A stretch of 64,000 nucleotides of DNA from CAVXFB01 sp963760935 (GCA_963760935.1 CAVXFB010000008.1:1054001-1118000), one strand, 5' to 3'; positions 25,827-35,856 are shown, counted from the first letter of the stretch. Numbers and translations are program-made. Notes: generated by a model not told the origin, from the letters alone.

Positions 25827-25827
25827 C
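25758..25827. repeat. Palindromic repeat family D overlapping the tmk 3' end
   Basis: The left arm gtcatcctgagcgcagcgaa (continuing ggatct) pairs with the right arm ending cgctgcgctcagaatgac; 24 of 26 positions match. It encodes the C-terminal tail and supplies the stop codon of tmk. Confidence 0.92.
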
Positions 25828-25866
25828 GGTATGCCTAATCCTTAGTCCCTAATCCCTGATCCCTCC

Positions 25867-26901
25867 ATGTGGCACTCAGTCCTCGGGCACGACGACGTTG
25901 TGGAGCAGTTCCGCCGAGCGCTCACGCGTCACCGACTGGCAAGCAGCTTCCTGTTCGCCGGGCCGGTCGGCGTGGGCAAACGGACGTTCGCCCTGAAGCT
26001 GGGCCAGGCCATGCTCTGCCAAGCGCGGCCGGAAGAGGCGATGGATCCGTGCGAGACGTGCCCCTCGTGTGCGCAGGTTGCCGCCGGCACGCATCCCGAT
26101 CTGCAAGTTGTCCGCAAGCCGGACGACAAGTCGTTTATTCCGCTGGAACTGCTGATCGGTGAACGCGAACATCGCCGCCGCGAAGGGTTGTGCCACGAAA
26201 TCGCCATGAAGCCATATCAAGGCGGGCGCAAAATTGCCATCATCGACGACGCCGACTACCTTAACGCCGAGGGCGCCAATTCGCTGCTCAAGACGCTGGA
26301 GGAGCCACCGCCGCGATCCGTGCTCATCCTGATTGGCACGAGTCCGGCCAAGCAATTGCCGACGATCCGCTCGCGCTGTCAATTGATCCGCTTTCGTCCC
26401 TTGCCGTTGGAAGTCGTCGCCGAGTTATTGGTTTCGCAACAGCTCGTGGCCGATACGTCCGAGGCGCGGCGGCTGGCCCAATATAGCGAAGGCAGCTTGC
26501 AGCGCGCATTGGAGTTGGCCGATCCGGCGTTGTGGGCGTTTCGCAACGCGCTCTTCGAGCGGCTCTCCGAGCCGATGTTGAGAAGCGTCGAATTGGCCAA
26601 GACCGTGGCGGCGTTCGTCGATGCGGCTGGCAAAGATGCGCCTGCCCGACGCGCGAGGCTGCGGCAAGTGATCGCCTTTGCCGCCGATTTTTATCGCCAC
26701 GTGGTGCGTGCAGAGTCCGGCGCTTCGCTGTCAGACGACAAGGAACTGAAAACCTATGTCACGAGGGCAATAGAAAACGGCCCAGGTCAGGAAGAACTCG
26801 CCGCAGCACGCCTTGATCGCTGTCTTGACGCGGCTGCCCAAGTAGACCGCAACGCTAACCAATCGACCTTGATCGAGACTTGGCTCGACGATCTCGCGTA
26901 G
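25867..26901 (+). CDS. holB: DNA polymerase III delta' subunit
   Basis: 344 residues, a clamp-loader AAA+ subunit that helps load the sliding clamp. Visible are the Walker A region GPVGVGKRT (residues 32-40) and a four-Cys zinc module (Cys51, Cys62, Cys65, Cys68 in PCETCPSCAQV). Also visible are the Walker B-like IAIIDDADYLNAEGANSLLK and the SRC motif in LPTIRSRCQLIRF. The Lys of Walker A is kept, but delta' usually does not hydrolyse ATP. The ATG at 25867 follows cctccatg without a good ribosome site. It lies 40 bases after tmk and is likely co-transcribed. Confidence 0.94.
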   Translation: MWHSVLGHDDVVEQFRRALTRHRLASSFLFAGPVGVGKRTFALKLGQAMLCQARPEEAMDPCETCPSCAQVAAGTHPDLQVVRKPDDKSFIPLELLIGEREHRRREGLCHEIAMKPYQGGRKIAIIDDADYLNAEGANSLLKTLEEPPPRSVLILIGTSPAKQLPTIRSRCQLIRFRPLPLEVVAELLVSQQLVADTSEARRLAQYSEGSLQRALELADPALWAFRNALFERLSEPMLRSVELAKTVAAFVDAAGKDAPARRARLRQVIAFAADFYRHVVRAESGASLSDDKELKTYVTRAIENGPGQEELAAARLDRCLDAAAQVDRNANQSTLIETWLDDLA

Positions 26902-26930
26902 GCATACTGCGTTGGCCTGCGCAGTGTTTG

Positions 26931-27368
26931 CTAGAAGCGTCCACCGGGTGAATTGCGGAAGGCCGTCCCCGGTCCCCAACTCCAGCCATAGCCGCCATAG
27001 CCGCTGCCGTTCCACTCTGCCGAATACGGCGCCGAGTACGAAGGCGGACAGTAACCGCTGCTCGTTGTCACGGGCGCGGCGACGGCAGGCTCACTCTGGG
27101 ACTCGAAATTCCCATAGTACGACGTCCGTGTCATTGCCTGGCTGGCACCTTCAAAGGGAGCCCAGCGTGAACCAGACCAGTAGACCCATTTCTTTTCTGG
27201 CATCCAGTACCACCAGCGACCTTCGAACCACTGGTAGCGCCAGGTTGGGGCACTGTATTTTGGCAACGACGTTTCGTGGGCCTGTACTGACGACGCTTCG
27301 CGGGCCTGTGCGTTGACGGCAACCAGCGCGATCGCGATTGCCACAGCGGCGAGTAGTGTGCGTTTCAT
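26931..27368 (-). CDS. Small secreted Trp-rich protein
   Basis: 145 residues from the ATG at 27368, chosen for AAGGAAC upstream and a clean signal peptide (MKRTLLAAVAIAIALVAVNA, cleavage after AQA). An open frame continues upstream but is unlikely to be coding. The mature protein has a Trp/Tyr-dense block (WRYQWFEGRWWYWMPEKKW, then VYWSGSRWAPFEG) and a Gly/Tyr/Ser-rich tail (SGYGGYGWSWGPG). Similar Trp-rich blocks occur in many planctomycete exported proteins of unknown role. The gene is convergent with holB. Confidence 0.75.
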   Translation of the reverse strand: MKRTLLAAVAIAIALVAVNAQAREASSVQAHETSLPKYSAPTWRYQWFEGRWWYWMPEKKWVYWSGSRWAPFEGASQAMTRTSYYGNFESQSEPAVAAPVTTSSGYCPPSYSAPYSAEWNGSGYGGYGWSWGPGTAFRNSPGGRF

Positions 27369-27786
27369 AGCGTTGTTCCTTAGGTCTTGGTGGCGAGGCG
27401 ATCGATTTCGGCGGCCAAGCGCGGCCTTTTGTTTTGGCCAGCAAATCCTGTCTAAAAACCGCCCGCTATCATGCTTGCATGCGCCTCGCACAAGACAAGC
27501 GAACGGGGCAACACGACAAGGTTCTAGATCGCAACCTAATATGCAGCCTTGCGTTGCGGCAGGAGATTGGACTCTCTCGGTGCATTGGGGACACTCGTCT
27601 AAACGGAGCGACACTCGTCCAAACGGAGCGTTCGTCGGCCAGCCATGCCCGCCCACTTTTTTCTGCCCGGCAACTTCGCTATCATGACTATCTTGCCGAT
27701 ACGGCAATTCTCAGCGCTCTCGGCCGTGAAATTTGTCTCGACAAGATCGATCATACCAACACAAGGCATGTACGGAGTTTCATACC

Positions 27787-29451
27787 ATGGCGAAGTACGA
27801 CCTTCCGAAGCTCGCGAAACCAGTCAAAGCCGGCAAGAAGCAAGTCTTGTTGGCTGCCAGCGGCGATCTGCGATTATCGGCCAATCAAACTTGCTGGGCG
27901 AAGCAGCAGGAAATGGAAGATCTCCTGGCCACCGCCGTAGCGGATGCCGGCTATGAACTGGTCCGCGTCCATCCGTATAAGGAAGGCGAGAAGCACGGCT
28001 TCATCAGTTCGCAGAAGGAAGGCATGAGCGTTTTCGCCAATGTCGATCCCACGGCTCGATTAATCATCGCCGAAAGCGCGTGGCAATACACTCACCACAT
28101 CTTGTCTGGCCTGCTCGCACACGAAGGTCCGATCCTCACGACAGCCAACTGGTCGGGCACATGGCCGGGGCTGGTCGGCATGCTCAACCTCAATGGCTCG
28201 CTCACTAAGGCCGGCAAGAAGTATTCCACCCTATGGAGCGAGGACTTCACCGACGAGTTTTTCGTCGAAGGTCTGCGCCGCTGGCTGGAAAAGGGCGAAG
28301 TCAAGCATGCGACTAAACATGTTACGGCGCTGAAGAAAGTGGACGTGCCCGCCGCCGAACGAAAGCTCGGCAAGGCCCTGGCAGAACAGCTCCTCCGCGA
28401 AAAGGCCATCATGGGCATTTTTGACGAGGGCTGCATGGGCATGTATAACGCCATCATCCCCGACGCCTTGCTCAATCCAATCGGAATCTATAAGGAGCGG
28501 CTTAGCCAGTCGGCCCTGTATTACGAGACAACGCAGGTCAGCGACGAGGAAGCCCGGGCTGTCCGCCGATGGTACGACGACCGGGGCGTCAAGTTCGTCA
28601 CCGGTTCGGACGAAGCGACCGAGCTGACCGATCAGCAGATTCTTTTGCAGTGTAAGATGTATATCGCGGCCGTGCGGATCGCCGACGACTTTGGCTGCAA
28701 CACCGTCGGCATCCAGTATCAACAAGGTCTGAAGGACCTGTTGCCGGCCAGTGATCTGGTCGAGGGCACGCTCAACAACGCCGACCGTCCACCGGTCCGC
28801 AGCCGCGACGGCAAGCGAGTGCTCTTTGATGGCCAGCCGATTCCGCACTTCAATGAAGTAGACGAATGCGCGGGCGTCGACGGCGTCATGACGTATCGCG
28901 TCCATAAGGCGATGGGCCAGCCCGTCGAAAACACCCTGCACGACGTCCGCTGGGGCGATTGGGATCAGTCGGGGACCGTTTCCGACTACGTGTGGGTGTT
29001 CCTCATTAGCGGCTCGGTTCCGCCGGCGCACCTGATCGGCGGTTGGAGCGGAGTGACCAGCGAGCGGCAACCGTCCATGTACTTCCGGCTCGGCGGCGGC
29101 ACGATCAAAGGCATTTCAAAACCGGGCGAAATTGTCTGGTCGCGCATTTTCGTGGATAATGGCAGATTGCGGATGGACCTCGGCCGGGCCGGCGTGGTCG
29201 AGTTGCCGCGCGAAGAGACCGAGCGTCGCTGGAACCTCACGACCCCGCAATGGCCGATCATGCACGCCGTGACGTACGGCGTTAGCCGCGACCAGTTCAT
29301 GGCCCGACACAAAGCCAACCATATCCAGGTGGCCTACGCCAACAGCGCGAAGGAAGCTGACGCGGCTCTCTTGGCGAAAGCTGCCATGGCCGACGCGCTC
29401 GGCATCGACGTTTACGTCTGCGGCACGCGAAAGAACGGCAAGCATTGGTAA
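27787..29451 (+). CDS. L-fucose/L-arabinose isomerase-like protein
   Basis: 554 residues from the ATG at 27787; ggag lies about 10 bases upstream, and the in-frame extension to 27733 looks non-coding. The fold resembles the fucose isomerase superfamily. It has an N-terminal Rossmann-like part (VLLAASGDLRLSANQTCW, LIIAESAWQYTHHIL, TTANWSGTWPGLVG). A central region holds GIFDEGCMGMYNAII, and a C-terminal domain contains FYFRLGGGTIKG-like strands (MYFRLGGGTIKGISKPG). I recall planctomycete proteins annotated as fucose isomerase with this sequence; the catalytic activity is not shown. Its neighbour is a GH2 glycosidase, consistent with sugar use. Confidence 0.65.
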   Translation: MAKYDLPKLAKPVKAGKKQVLLAASGDLRLSANQTCWAKQQEMEDLLATAVADAGYELVRVHPYKEGEKHGFISSQKEGMSVFANVDPTARLIIAESAWQYTHHILSGLLAHEGPILTTANWSGTWPGLVGMLNLNGSLTKAGKKYSTLWSEDFTDEFFVEGLRRWLEKGEVKHATKHVTALKKVDVPAAERKLGKALAEQLLREKAIMGIFDEGCMGMYNAIIPDALLNPIGIYKERLSQSALYYETTQVSDEEARAVRRWYDDRGVKFVTGSDEATELTDQQILLQCKMYIAAVRIADDFGCNTVGIQYQQGLKDLLPASDLVEGTLNNADRPPVRSRDGKRVLFDGQPIPHFNEVDECAGVDGVMTYRVHKAMGQPVENTLHDVRWGDWDQSGTVSDYVWVFLISGSVPPAHLIGGWSGVTSERQPSMYFRLGGGTIKGISKPGEIVWSRIFVDNGRLRMDLGRAGVVELPREETERRWNLTTPQWPIMHAVTYGVSRDQFMARHKANHIQVAYANSAKEADAALLAKAAMADALGIDVYVCGTRKNGKHW

Positions 29452-29535
29452 GAGTGGGGCGGGCGACGCGGGACCGCGATACACGTTGCCATGCTGACGC
29501 AGTGAAGAATTTACGAGCTTTCCCGGCCTCGCCAG

Positions 29536-29570
29536 GGATCCTTCGCTGCGCTCAGGGCGACATGTTCGTC
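29536..29570. repeat. Half copy of palindromic repeat family D
   Basis: ggatccttcgctgcgctcag matches one arm of the tmk-end repeat; no clear second arm is visible. It lies between the isomerase-like and GH2 genes. Confidence 0.65.
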
Positions 29571-29668
29571 TTTTCCGACAAAGCCCAGCTTTCACACCTG
29601 ACATTGCTGTTCCCCTGCCCACTTGTGCAAGCCCTTCACAAACAACCACCTAGTTGGAGACATCAACC

Positions 29669-32119
29669 ATGCGCGGTAGCTACTGCGGCAACGTCGTCGC
29701 GACGATTGTGACGATGGTCATGACGATGGTCGCGATGGGATTTCTTAGCGACGCCAGCAATGCCTCGCAGCCGTTGCGCTCGGCATCGTTCGATTCCGAT
29801 TGGCAATTCCATTTGGGCGACGCTCCGGGCGCCGAAGGGCCAGGTTTCGACGCATCGGCTTGGCGAAGGCTCGATGTGCCGCACGACTGGAGCATCGAGG
29901 GCCCGGCCGGCGCTGATCCCGCAACAATGGATGGTCCGTTTGACAGACGAAGCCCCGGCGGCACGTCGAGCGGAAGCCTCAACGGGGGTATCGGGTGGTA
30001 TCGCAAGACGTTTAGCCTGCCCGATACGGCGCGGGGCCAGCGAGTCTTCGTACAGTTCGACGGCGTCTACATGGATAGCGACGTTTGGATCAACGGCCAC
30101 CACCTGGGCAATCATCCCTATGGCTACACGAGCTTTCAGTACGACCTGACGCCGTTTGTCAAATTTGGCGCGGCCGACAACGTGCTGGCGGTACGCGTGA
30201 ACGTCAAGCAGCCCTGTTCGCGGTGGTATTCGGGGGCAGGTATTTATCGACACGTATGGTTGACCGTCCTCGATCCCGTGCATATCGACCATTGGGGAAC
30301 CTATGTGACCACGCCGAAGGTCTCCGACCGTGAGGCGACGATTCGGCTGCGAACTCGCGTCCGCAACGACGGCGCATCGGCGGCAACGGTCTCGCTTGCG
30401 ACCATGATCGTTGGCCCCGGAGGCCGCAAAGTCGCCTCGGGCGACGCAACGCACGAGATCGCCGCCGGCGCCGACTACGACTTCGATCAGAACCTGAACG
30501 TCACGGATGTGCGTCGCTGGTCGCCAGACGATCCGGCTCTGTATCGAGCCGTTTCCGCGATTCGGGTCGACGGCCATCCGACCGATGCCTACGCCACTCC
30601 TTTTGGCATCCGAACGTTCCGCTTCACGGCCGACCAGGGCTACTTCCTCAACGACAAGCACGTCGTGATCCAAGGCGTCTGCAACCATCACGATTTGGGC
30701 TGCCTGGGGGCGGCAGTCAATCGCCGCGGCGTGCAGCGGCAATTGGAACTGCTCAAGGCAATGGGATGCAACGCCATTCGCACAAGCCACAATCCGCCGG
30801 CCCCCGAGTTGCTCGATCTGTGCGATCAGATGGGCTTTCTCGTAATGGACGAGGCGTTCGATGAATGGAAGAAGGATAAGACGCGGTACGGTTATGGGCG
30901 ATTCTTCGACGCTTGGAGCGAACCGGACCTGGTCAGCATGGTCCGCCGCGACCGCAACCATCCGAGCATTATTTTGTGGAGCATCGGCAACGAAATCCCC
31001 GAACAAAACTCCCCAAACGGGTACGAGATGTCCAAGAGGCTGGCCGACATCTGCCGCCGCGAAGATCCGACTCGCCCAGTCACGTCGGCCTGCAATAGTC
31101 CCACAAGCGCGGTCAAGAACGGCTTCGTCAAGCCGCTCGACGTGTTCGGCATCAACTATTTTACCAACGAGTACGACAAACAACGCGGCAAGGTGATGAT
31201 CGCCAGCGAGACGACCTCCGCCGTAAGCACGCGAGGCGAATACAATCTGGTCCTCGGCAAGGACGGCAAGCCGGAAATCAAGCGGGAGCTGAACCACCAA
31301 TGCACCTCATACGATCTGGCCAGTCCCGAATGGGGTTGCACGGCCGAGACGAGCCTCCAGAAACTGAAAGACTCGCCCTGGGTGGCCGGCGAGTTTGTCT
31401 GGACGGGTTTCGACTACCTTGGCGAGCCGACGCCCTTCGGCTGGCCCTCGCGTAGTTCATACTTCGGCATCCTCGATCTCTGCGGCTTCCCCAAGGACCG
31501 CTACTACGTCTATCAAAGCCAATGGACCGCCAAGCCGATGGTCCACCTGCTGCCCCATTGGAATTGGGAGGGCTTTGAGGGCAAGAACATCCCCGTCTGG
31601 TGCTTCAGCAACGCCGAGTCTGTCGAATTGTTTCTCAACGGAAGGTCACTAGGCGAGAAAAAGAGCGCTGATCGGAAGGGCTTGCACTTCGAGTGGAGTG
31701 TGCCGTACGCGCCGGGCGTGCTCAAGTGCGTGGCCAAGCGGGGCGGTCAGCCCGTTGCAGTGGCCGAAACGCACACCGCGGGCAAACCGGCCAGACTGGT
31801 GCTCGCGCCCGATCGAACGTCGATACAGGCCAATGGCCAGGACCTCTCATTCGTCGAGGTGCGTGTCGTCGATCAAGACGGCAACCTCTGTCCGAACGCC
31901 GACAATAGCGTCCATTTCACGATCCAAGGAGCGGGGCGAATTGCGGGCGTCGATAATGGTGACGCGACCAACCATGAATCGTTCCAAGGCTCCATGCACC
32001 GAGTCTTTCACGGCCTTGGGTTAGTAGTGATCCGATCGGCTGTCCAACCGGGCGAAATCCGTATCGAGGCCGCGGCCGACGGATTGCCACCCGCTACGGC
32101 GGCGGTCTCTGCGCAGTAG
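29669..32119 (+). CDS. Glycoside hydrolase family 2 (beta-galactosidase-like), exported
   Basis: About 816 residues from the ATG at 29669, preceded by ttggagac; an upstream in-frame ATG at 29654 is less likely. A signal peptide (residues 1-30) is followed by the GH2 sugar-binding domain (WRRLDVPHDWSIEGPAG, GIGWYRKTF, DSDVWINGHHLG), the immunoglobulin-like middle domain, and the TIM barrel. The acid/base Glu is in ILWSIGNEIPEQ and the likely nucleophile Glu is in WVAGEFVWTGFDY. A DUF4982-type domain and a final Ig-like domain (RTSIQANGQDLSFVEVRVVD) complete it. It is an exo-beta-glycosidase of the periplasm or exterior. Its position after the isomerase-like gene suggests a sugar-degradation unit. 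Confidence 0.93.
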   Translation: MRGSYCGNVVATIVTMVMTMVAMGFLSDASNASQPLRSASFDSDWQFHLGDAPGAEGPGFDASAWRRLDVPHDWSIEGPAGADPATMDGPFDRRSPGGTSSGSLNGGIGWYRKTFSLPDTARGQRVFVQFDGVYMDSDVWINGHHLGNHPYGYTSFQYDLTPFVKFGAADNVLAVRVNVKQPCSRWYSGAGIYRHVWLTVLDPVHIDHWGTYVTTPKVSDREATIRLRTRVRNDGASAATVSLATMIVGPGGRKVASGDATHEIAAGADYDFDQNLNVTDVRRWSPDDPALYRAVSAIRVDGHPTDAYATPFGIRTFRFTADQGYFLNDKHVVIQGVCNHHDLGCLGAAVNRRGVQRQLELLKAMGCNAIRTSHNPPAPELLDLCDQMGFLVMDEAFDEWKKDKTRYGYGRFFDAWSEPDLVSMVRRDRNHPSIILWSIGNEIPEQNSPNGYEMSKRLADICRREDPTRPVTSACNSPTSAVKNGFVKPLDVFGINYFTNEYDKQRGKVMIASETTSAVSTRGEYNLVLGKDGKPEIKRELNHQCTSYDLASPEWGCTAETSLQKLKDSPWVAGEFVWTGFDYLGEPTPFGWPSRSSYFGILDLCGFPKDRYYVYQSQWTAKPMVHLLPHWNWEGFEGKNIPVWCFSNAESVELFLNGRSLGEKKSADRKGLHFEWSVPYAPGVLKCVAKRGGQPVAVAETHTAGKPARLVLAPDRTSIQANGQDLSFVEVRVVDQDGNLCPNADNSVHFTIQGAGRIAGVDNGDATNHESFQGSMHRVFHGLGLVVIRSAVQPGEIRIEAAADGLPPATAAVSAQ

Positions 32120-32188
32120 GACGCGATTCCGGTAGCATGAGTAGGAAAAAGAGCCCGTACGTCGGGGCGTCGGTGATCTCGGCTGGCC

Positions 32189-32614
32189 GTGACAACGGAA
32201 GCGCCGCAAGCAATAATGACGCGTCTCATGCCTGATCAACCGCGTCAACCTCACTGGCTCTTGCGCCCCGCCGACCAGATGGCCGTGGCCGTCCTGGTAG
32301 TTGTCGCCCTGATGGCGGTCGGCGGATGGTGGATCGCTCACGGCGGATGGCAGGGCAACTTGATCGAGATCGATCGGGCGCCGCCGCTCAGCGCTCGCTT
32401 CGAAGTCGATATCAACACGGCCGATTGGCCTGAGCTGATGCAATTGCCTGGGATTGGTCAGACGCTGGCCCAGCGCATCGTCCAGTCGCGCCAGACCGAT
32501 GGGCCCTTTGCCGGCCAGGACGATCTTCGGCGGGTGCACGGGATCGGCCAGAAGACGCTGGAACGGATTCGCCCTTATCTGAAGCCGAAAACCACTCGCA
32601 ACGTGGCCAACTAG
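32189..32614 (+). CDS. ComEA-like helix-hairpin-helix membrane protein
   Basis: 141 residues. The GTG at 32189 or the ATG at 32216 could be the start; neither has a strong ribosome site. One membrane helix (MAVAVLVVVALMAVGGWWIA) precedes a tandem helix-hairpin-helix domain: FEVDINTADWPELMQLPGIG, LAQRIVQSR, FAGQDDLRRVHGIGQKTLERI. This is the ComEA DNA-binding layout, anchored at the membrane with the DNA-binding part outside. ComEA proteins bind incoming double-stranded DNA in natural transformation; in planctomycetes the role is untested and no com genes are nearby. Confidence 0.88.
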   Translation: MTTEAPQAIMTRLMPDQPRQPHWLLRPADQMAVAVLVVVALMAVGGWWIAHGGWQGNLIEIDRAPPLSARFEVDINTADWPELMQLPGIGQTLAQRIVQSRQTDGPFAGQDDLRRVHGIGQKTLERIRPYLKPKTTRNVAN

Positions 32615-32622
32615 TAGGTTCC

Positions 32623-33201
32623 ATGTCCCCCGGGAGATGGTTGGAGGGAGGGAGGTTCGCCGGCGATATCACTTCCCCACTTGCGCATTTTCGCTATGCC
32701 CTCATCGCCTGCTCGCTGCAAGTTACGAACAGTCTCGAAATCCTGCCTTCCGCTAAAGTTTTACGTCCGTTCGGCTCGATTGCAATTGCGCGCCTCGTGG
32801 CCGCCTTATCTCTATCGATGTTTCTTGGCCCTTACGGCATTTCAACTATGACATTCACGTCGCTGATTAGTAGTCTGGCTACAGTCTTTTCTCCGTGGTC
32901 CAGGACCCATTCCCTCCAACAGGCGGCCGGCGAAGTGGTATCCGAGTGCCACGGGCGGCTCTCGCAGGCTGTGTGCCGATCAACGATCACGATGACGCCG
33001 GATGAGACCCGTGGATACGTTCGGGCACATGCAGTGCAATACGTTTCCAGCCAGGTTGATGAAGTCTTGCGGCGGCACCGTCTCAGTCGGTGCCACCGCA
33101 GTCAGCTTATGGTGACGGCCGTAAACCGGCTGGTCACTATGGTGAGTCACGAACGTCTCACCCGAGCGCCAGCCCCCCAAAGTCGCCCGCTAGCGGCGTA
33201 G
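32623..33201 (+). CDS. Hypothetical protein, coding status doubtful upstream
   Basis: The open frame is 192 residues but its first 75 look random. The part from the ATG at 32848 is more protein-like, with MTPDETRGYVRAHAVQYVSS and a basic helix VDEVLRRHRLSRCHRSQLMV. I recognise no family, although planctomycete genomes carry small proteins with an ARGYxRAxA-type motif. There is no ribosome site of note. It may be a real small gene starting at 32848, or chance. Confidence 0.4.
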   Translation: MSPGRWLEGGRFAGDITSPLAHFRYALIACSLQVTNSLEILPSAKVLRPFGSIAIARLVAALSLSMFLGPYGISTMTFTSLISSLATVFSPWSRTHSLQQAAGEVVSECHGRLSQAVCRSTITMTPDETRGYVRAHAVQYVSSQVDEVLRRHRLSRCHRSQLMVTAVNRLVTMVSHERLTRAPAPQSRPLAA

Positions 33202-33301
33202 GCACTAAACCGCTTGCCGCCGTCGCCCAATTCCGTGCTGCGCCCGAACTCGGTTCGCAGCAGGCCAGTAGACGTAAGACTCTATCCAACCGTGTTGGTT
33301 T

Positions 33302-35100
33302 TCATCCGCGCCGACGAATAACCCAAGCGCCGACCAAGCCCGCTAGCGTCAGCAAGAGGGCAATGCTCGACGGTTCGGGGGACGGGGTCAACGATCCCAC
33401 CGACTGGCCGTACGTCGACAGCATCTTACTCAGGTCGGTGAAGTTCACCACGCCGTCGTAATTGGCATCGCCATCAGCCCATACGCCGGACTGACCGTAC
33501 TTCGACAGCAACTTGCTCAAATCCGTGAAGTTCGTGGTGCCGTCCAAGTTGGTGTCGCCATACACCGTGTAGGCCACGTTAATCTTGCTGGTTCCCGTGT
33601 TGTCAGTCCAGCCCAGGCCACGCGAGGAGCTGGCGGTCGAGCTCTGGAACTTGCCAGTGTTCCACGCGCCAGCGGCGTAGCTCGTGGTCAGCAAACTCTT
33701 GACCGTGGCGACCGGGTCAGCTTCGGTGGCGTAGTCGAGGACGAGCATGCCGCCCTTGATGTCTGCGCCGCCGTTATTGATAACCGGGACCATGGCCTTT
33801 GCGGCACCCGAGAGGATGAGCTTGCCGGCCTCAACGGTGGTGACACCGCTGTAGGTGTTGACGCTGCTCATGGTCACAGTGCCGGTGCCTTGCTTCAACA
33901 CGGTGGCGGTGCCGCCGATGCCGCTGGCGCCGGTGATGGTGAAGTTCTTGGTGCTGTTATTGAAGACCACGCTGGTGGGAGTGGCTGCCGAAGCGATGTC
34001 GGCAGTCAGGCCCGTGGCGGTGTCGTCAAACGTATCCTTGACGCCGTTGGGCGTGCTGGCCGGGTTCCAATTGGCCGTGTTGCTCCAACTCGTGCCGGCG
34101 GTTCCGGTCCAGACAACATCGCTAATTACGGCGCTGATCATAACGCCAGAGCCGTCGGCTCCGCCGAGGTTCAGCGAGTTGCTACCGATGACCACGCCAG
34201 CGGTAGTGCCGAGGCCCGATGTGACCTTGACCCACGTCTGCCCGCCGACGATAGCCGGCGTACCAGTCGCGTAGATATCGAACAGCGCTGCGGCGTTCGC
34301 GGCGTTGTAGTCGAGTGTGTCTTGAGCCAAGTTATAGAGGGCGGCGGCCTTCGTGGGCGTTAGCACTTCGTTCCAAATGCCCAAGTCATCCATCAAGCCA
34401 GTATATTGCTCGTTTGCCCCTGTAGCTGTGCTGTTCACACCCGCGCCAATCACCGCCATATCCCAGGGGGCAACGAACGTGTTGCTGGATGAGATCGCAG
34501 ATACGGTGTTAGCGACTGTCGAAGCAACGCCGTCGATATAGAACGTTATAGTGCCCAAGCCGGCGGCGCCAGTCTCATCCGTTGCGTTCCACGTATAGAT
34601 GACCTGGTGCCAACTGCCGTTGTTCCATCCTGGAGCGTAACCCGATCCGGACAAGACAACGTTCTCTGAAGAACGAAGCAACAACTGCATGTAATTCATG
34701 TCCACGATGTGGCCGTCATAACCGTTGCCGATCAACCACGAAGTGTCTTCTGCTGCGTTACGGCCGCGGACGAATACACTGCCAGCGGTCGCGGTAGACT
34801 TGACCCAGAGGCTGGCGCTACCCGTCCACATTCCGCCGGAGTTGTCGCCGTAGGCGGTTGGCTGTGGAAGGGCACCCGAACCGACGTTCAAGTAATTCGA
34901 GCCGTTAAAGCTCATGGCCTTTGTGCCGACCGTGCCCGTGGTGTACGTTGGCGAACCAACCGGCGTGCCGTTCGGCGCCCGGCAACCGCGTTATTCGGCG
35001 TGTCGTCGAACGTATACGAACTGATGAGGGCCGCCTGACTTGACGCGGCAACCAGTGTTACAAGGGCAATGCCCCCCATAGACAAACCGAACTTCTTCAT
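33302..35100 (-). CDS. LamG-like surface protein with beta-strand repeat, dockerin-like loops and PEP-CTERM (one frameshift)
   Basis: The start at 35100 has an excellent AAGGAGAA site and a signal peptide (MKKFGLSMGGIALVTLVAAS). The frame slips by one missing base near 34979; the corrected product is about 599 residues. A LamG/concanavalin-like domain follows (YTFDDTPNNAV, KAMSFNGSNYLNVG, LWVKS, FYIDGVAS, DLGIWNEVLT). Then comes the shared cassette: an autotransporter-associated beta-strand repeat (NTYSGVTTVEAGKLILSG), two dockerin-like calcium loops (DTNLDGTTNFTDLSKLLSKY and DANYDGVVNFTDLSKMLSTY) and PEP-CTERM (PEPSSIALLLTLAGLVGAWV). It is predicted to be exported and exosortase-sorted; the ligand may be a glycan. 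Confidence 0.85.
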
Positions 35101-35761
35101 ACCAGTTCTCCTTGTGCGAGGACGACGGAACGGCGGGATCGTTCCTATTTCCCAGATAGTTTCGTTTGTGCAAACACCGCTGCCGGCAGCCCCAATTCCC
35201 GCAGAACTAGCGCCACCTAGCACGGTGAAAAACGCGCGTCGACGTTCAATCTTGCTACCTCCCTGCACTTGCGGCGCAGTTACAAGTGGTGAATTTACTT
35301 CGATAGATATATGGCTCGCGTAACAGAATACCCAATATGGTGGTAAAAAATACTCTGATCGCATTATCTACATGTCCATCAAATAGTCAAGTAAATTGTC
35401 CGCAGATGGTGTTAAATTGCAGACAGAAGCCAGATTGTCCTTCCAGCCACCTCACCCATTGGAGCCATCCTGAAAACCTCATTGTTCTGCAGGACGTTTC
35501 TCAGTGACACTTGCTCTCGCTGCAGCCGAACCGAAAGCGGTGTCAAGCCACATCCATAATCGCCGTGAACGTGGCGAAGAACCATCGGACGCACAAGAAG
35601 CTATGCCACCGTGGCACGTCGCCAATTTTAGTCCGCGCCAACGTCATTCCCGGCCGGCTGCGCCGACAATCCCACGATACTGATAATCGGATCACAAACT
35701 TTGCCATCCGCTATTTAACCGCCGACGGCATCCAATGACTTGCGCGTCGCAGTTTCACACG
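35101..35761. other. Intergenic, upstream of the LamG-like gene
   Basis: About 660 bases without a convincing ORF. The part nearest 35100 should hold the promoter and leader of the LamG-like gene on the minus strand. An AT-rich zone lies at about 35300-35400. The far end holds the terminator of the next gene. Confidence 0.45.
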
Positions 35762-35807
35762 AAAAAAAGCGGATGGCGCGGCGACTTGCATCGCCTCACC
35801 ATCCGCT
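35762..35807 (-). terminator. Intrinsic terminator after the first FGE-type surface gene
   Basis: Read on the minus strand, agcggatgg and ccatccgct form a 9-bp stem with an inner aggcga/tcgcc pairing, followed by a run of T. It lies about 50 bases after the stop codon at 35857. Near-identical elements follow two other genes of this family. Confidence 0.85.
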
Positions 35808-35856
35808 CGATTGCTGCGCAATCCAAGAACGCAATACTTACATCACAACCACGTGA

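Noticed and set aside
29663..31300. 545-codon open frame on the minus strand
   Set aside because: Antisense to the GH2 glycosidase, which has clear motifs; no protein features on this strand.
35511..35738. 75-codon plus-strand frame in the gap after the LamG-like gene
   Set aside because: No ribosome site, random composition, and it lies between a promoter region and a terminator of minus-strand genes.
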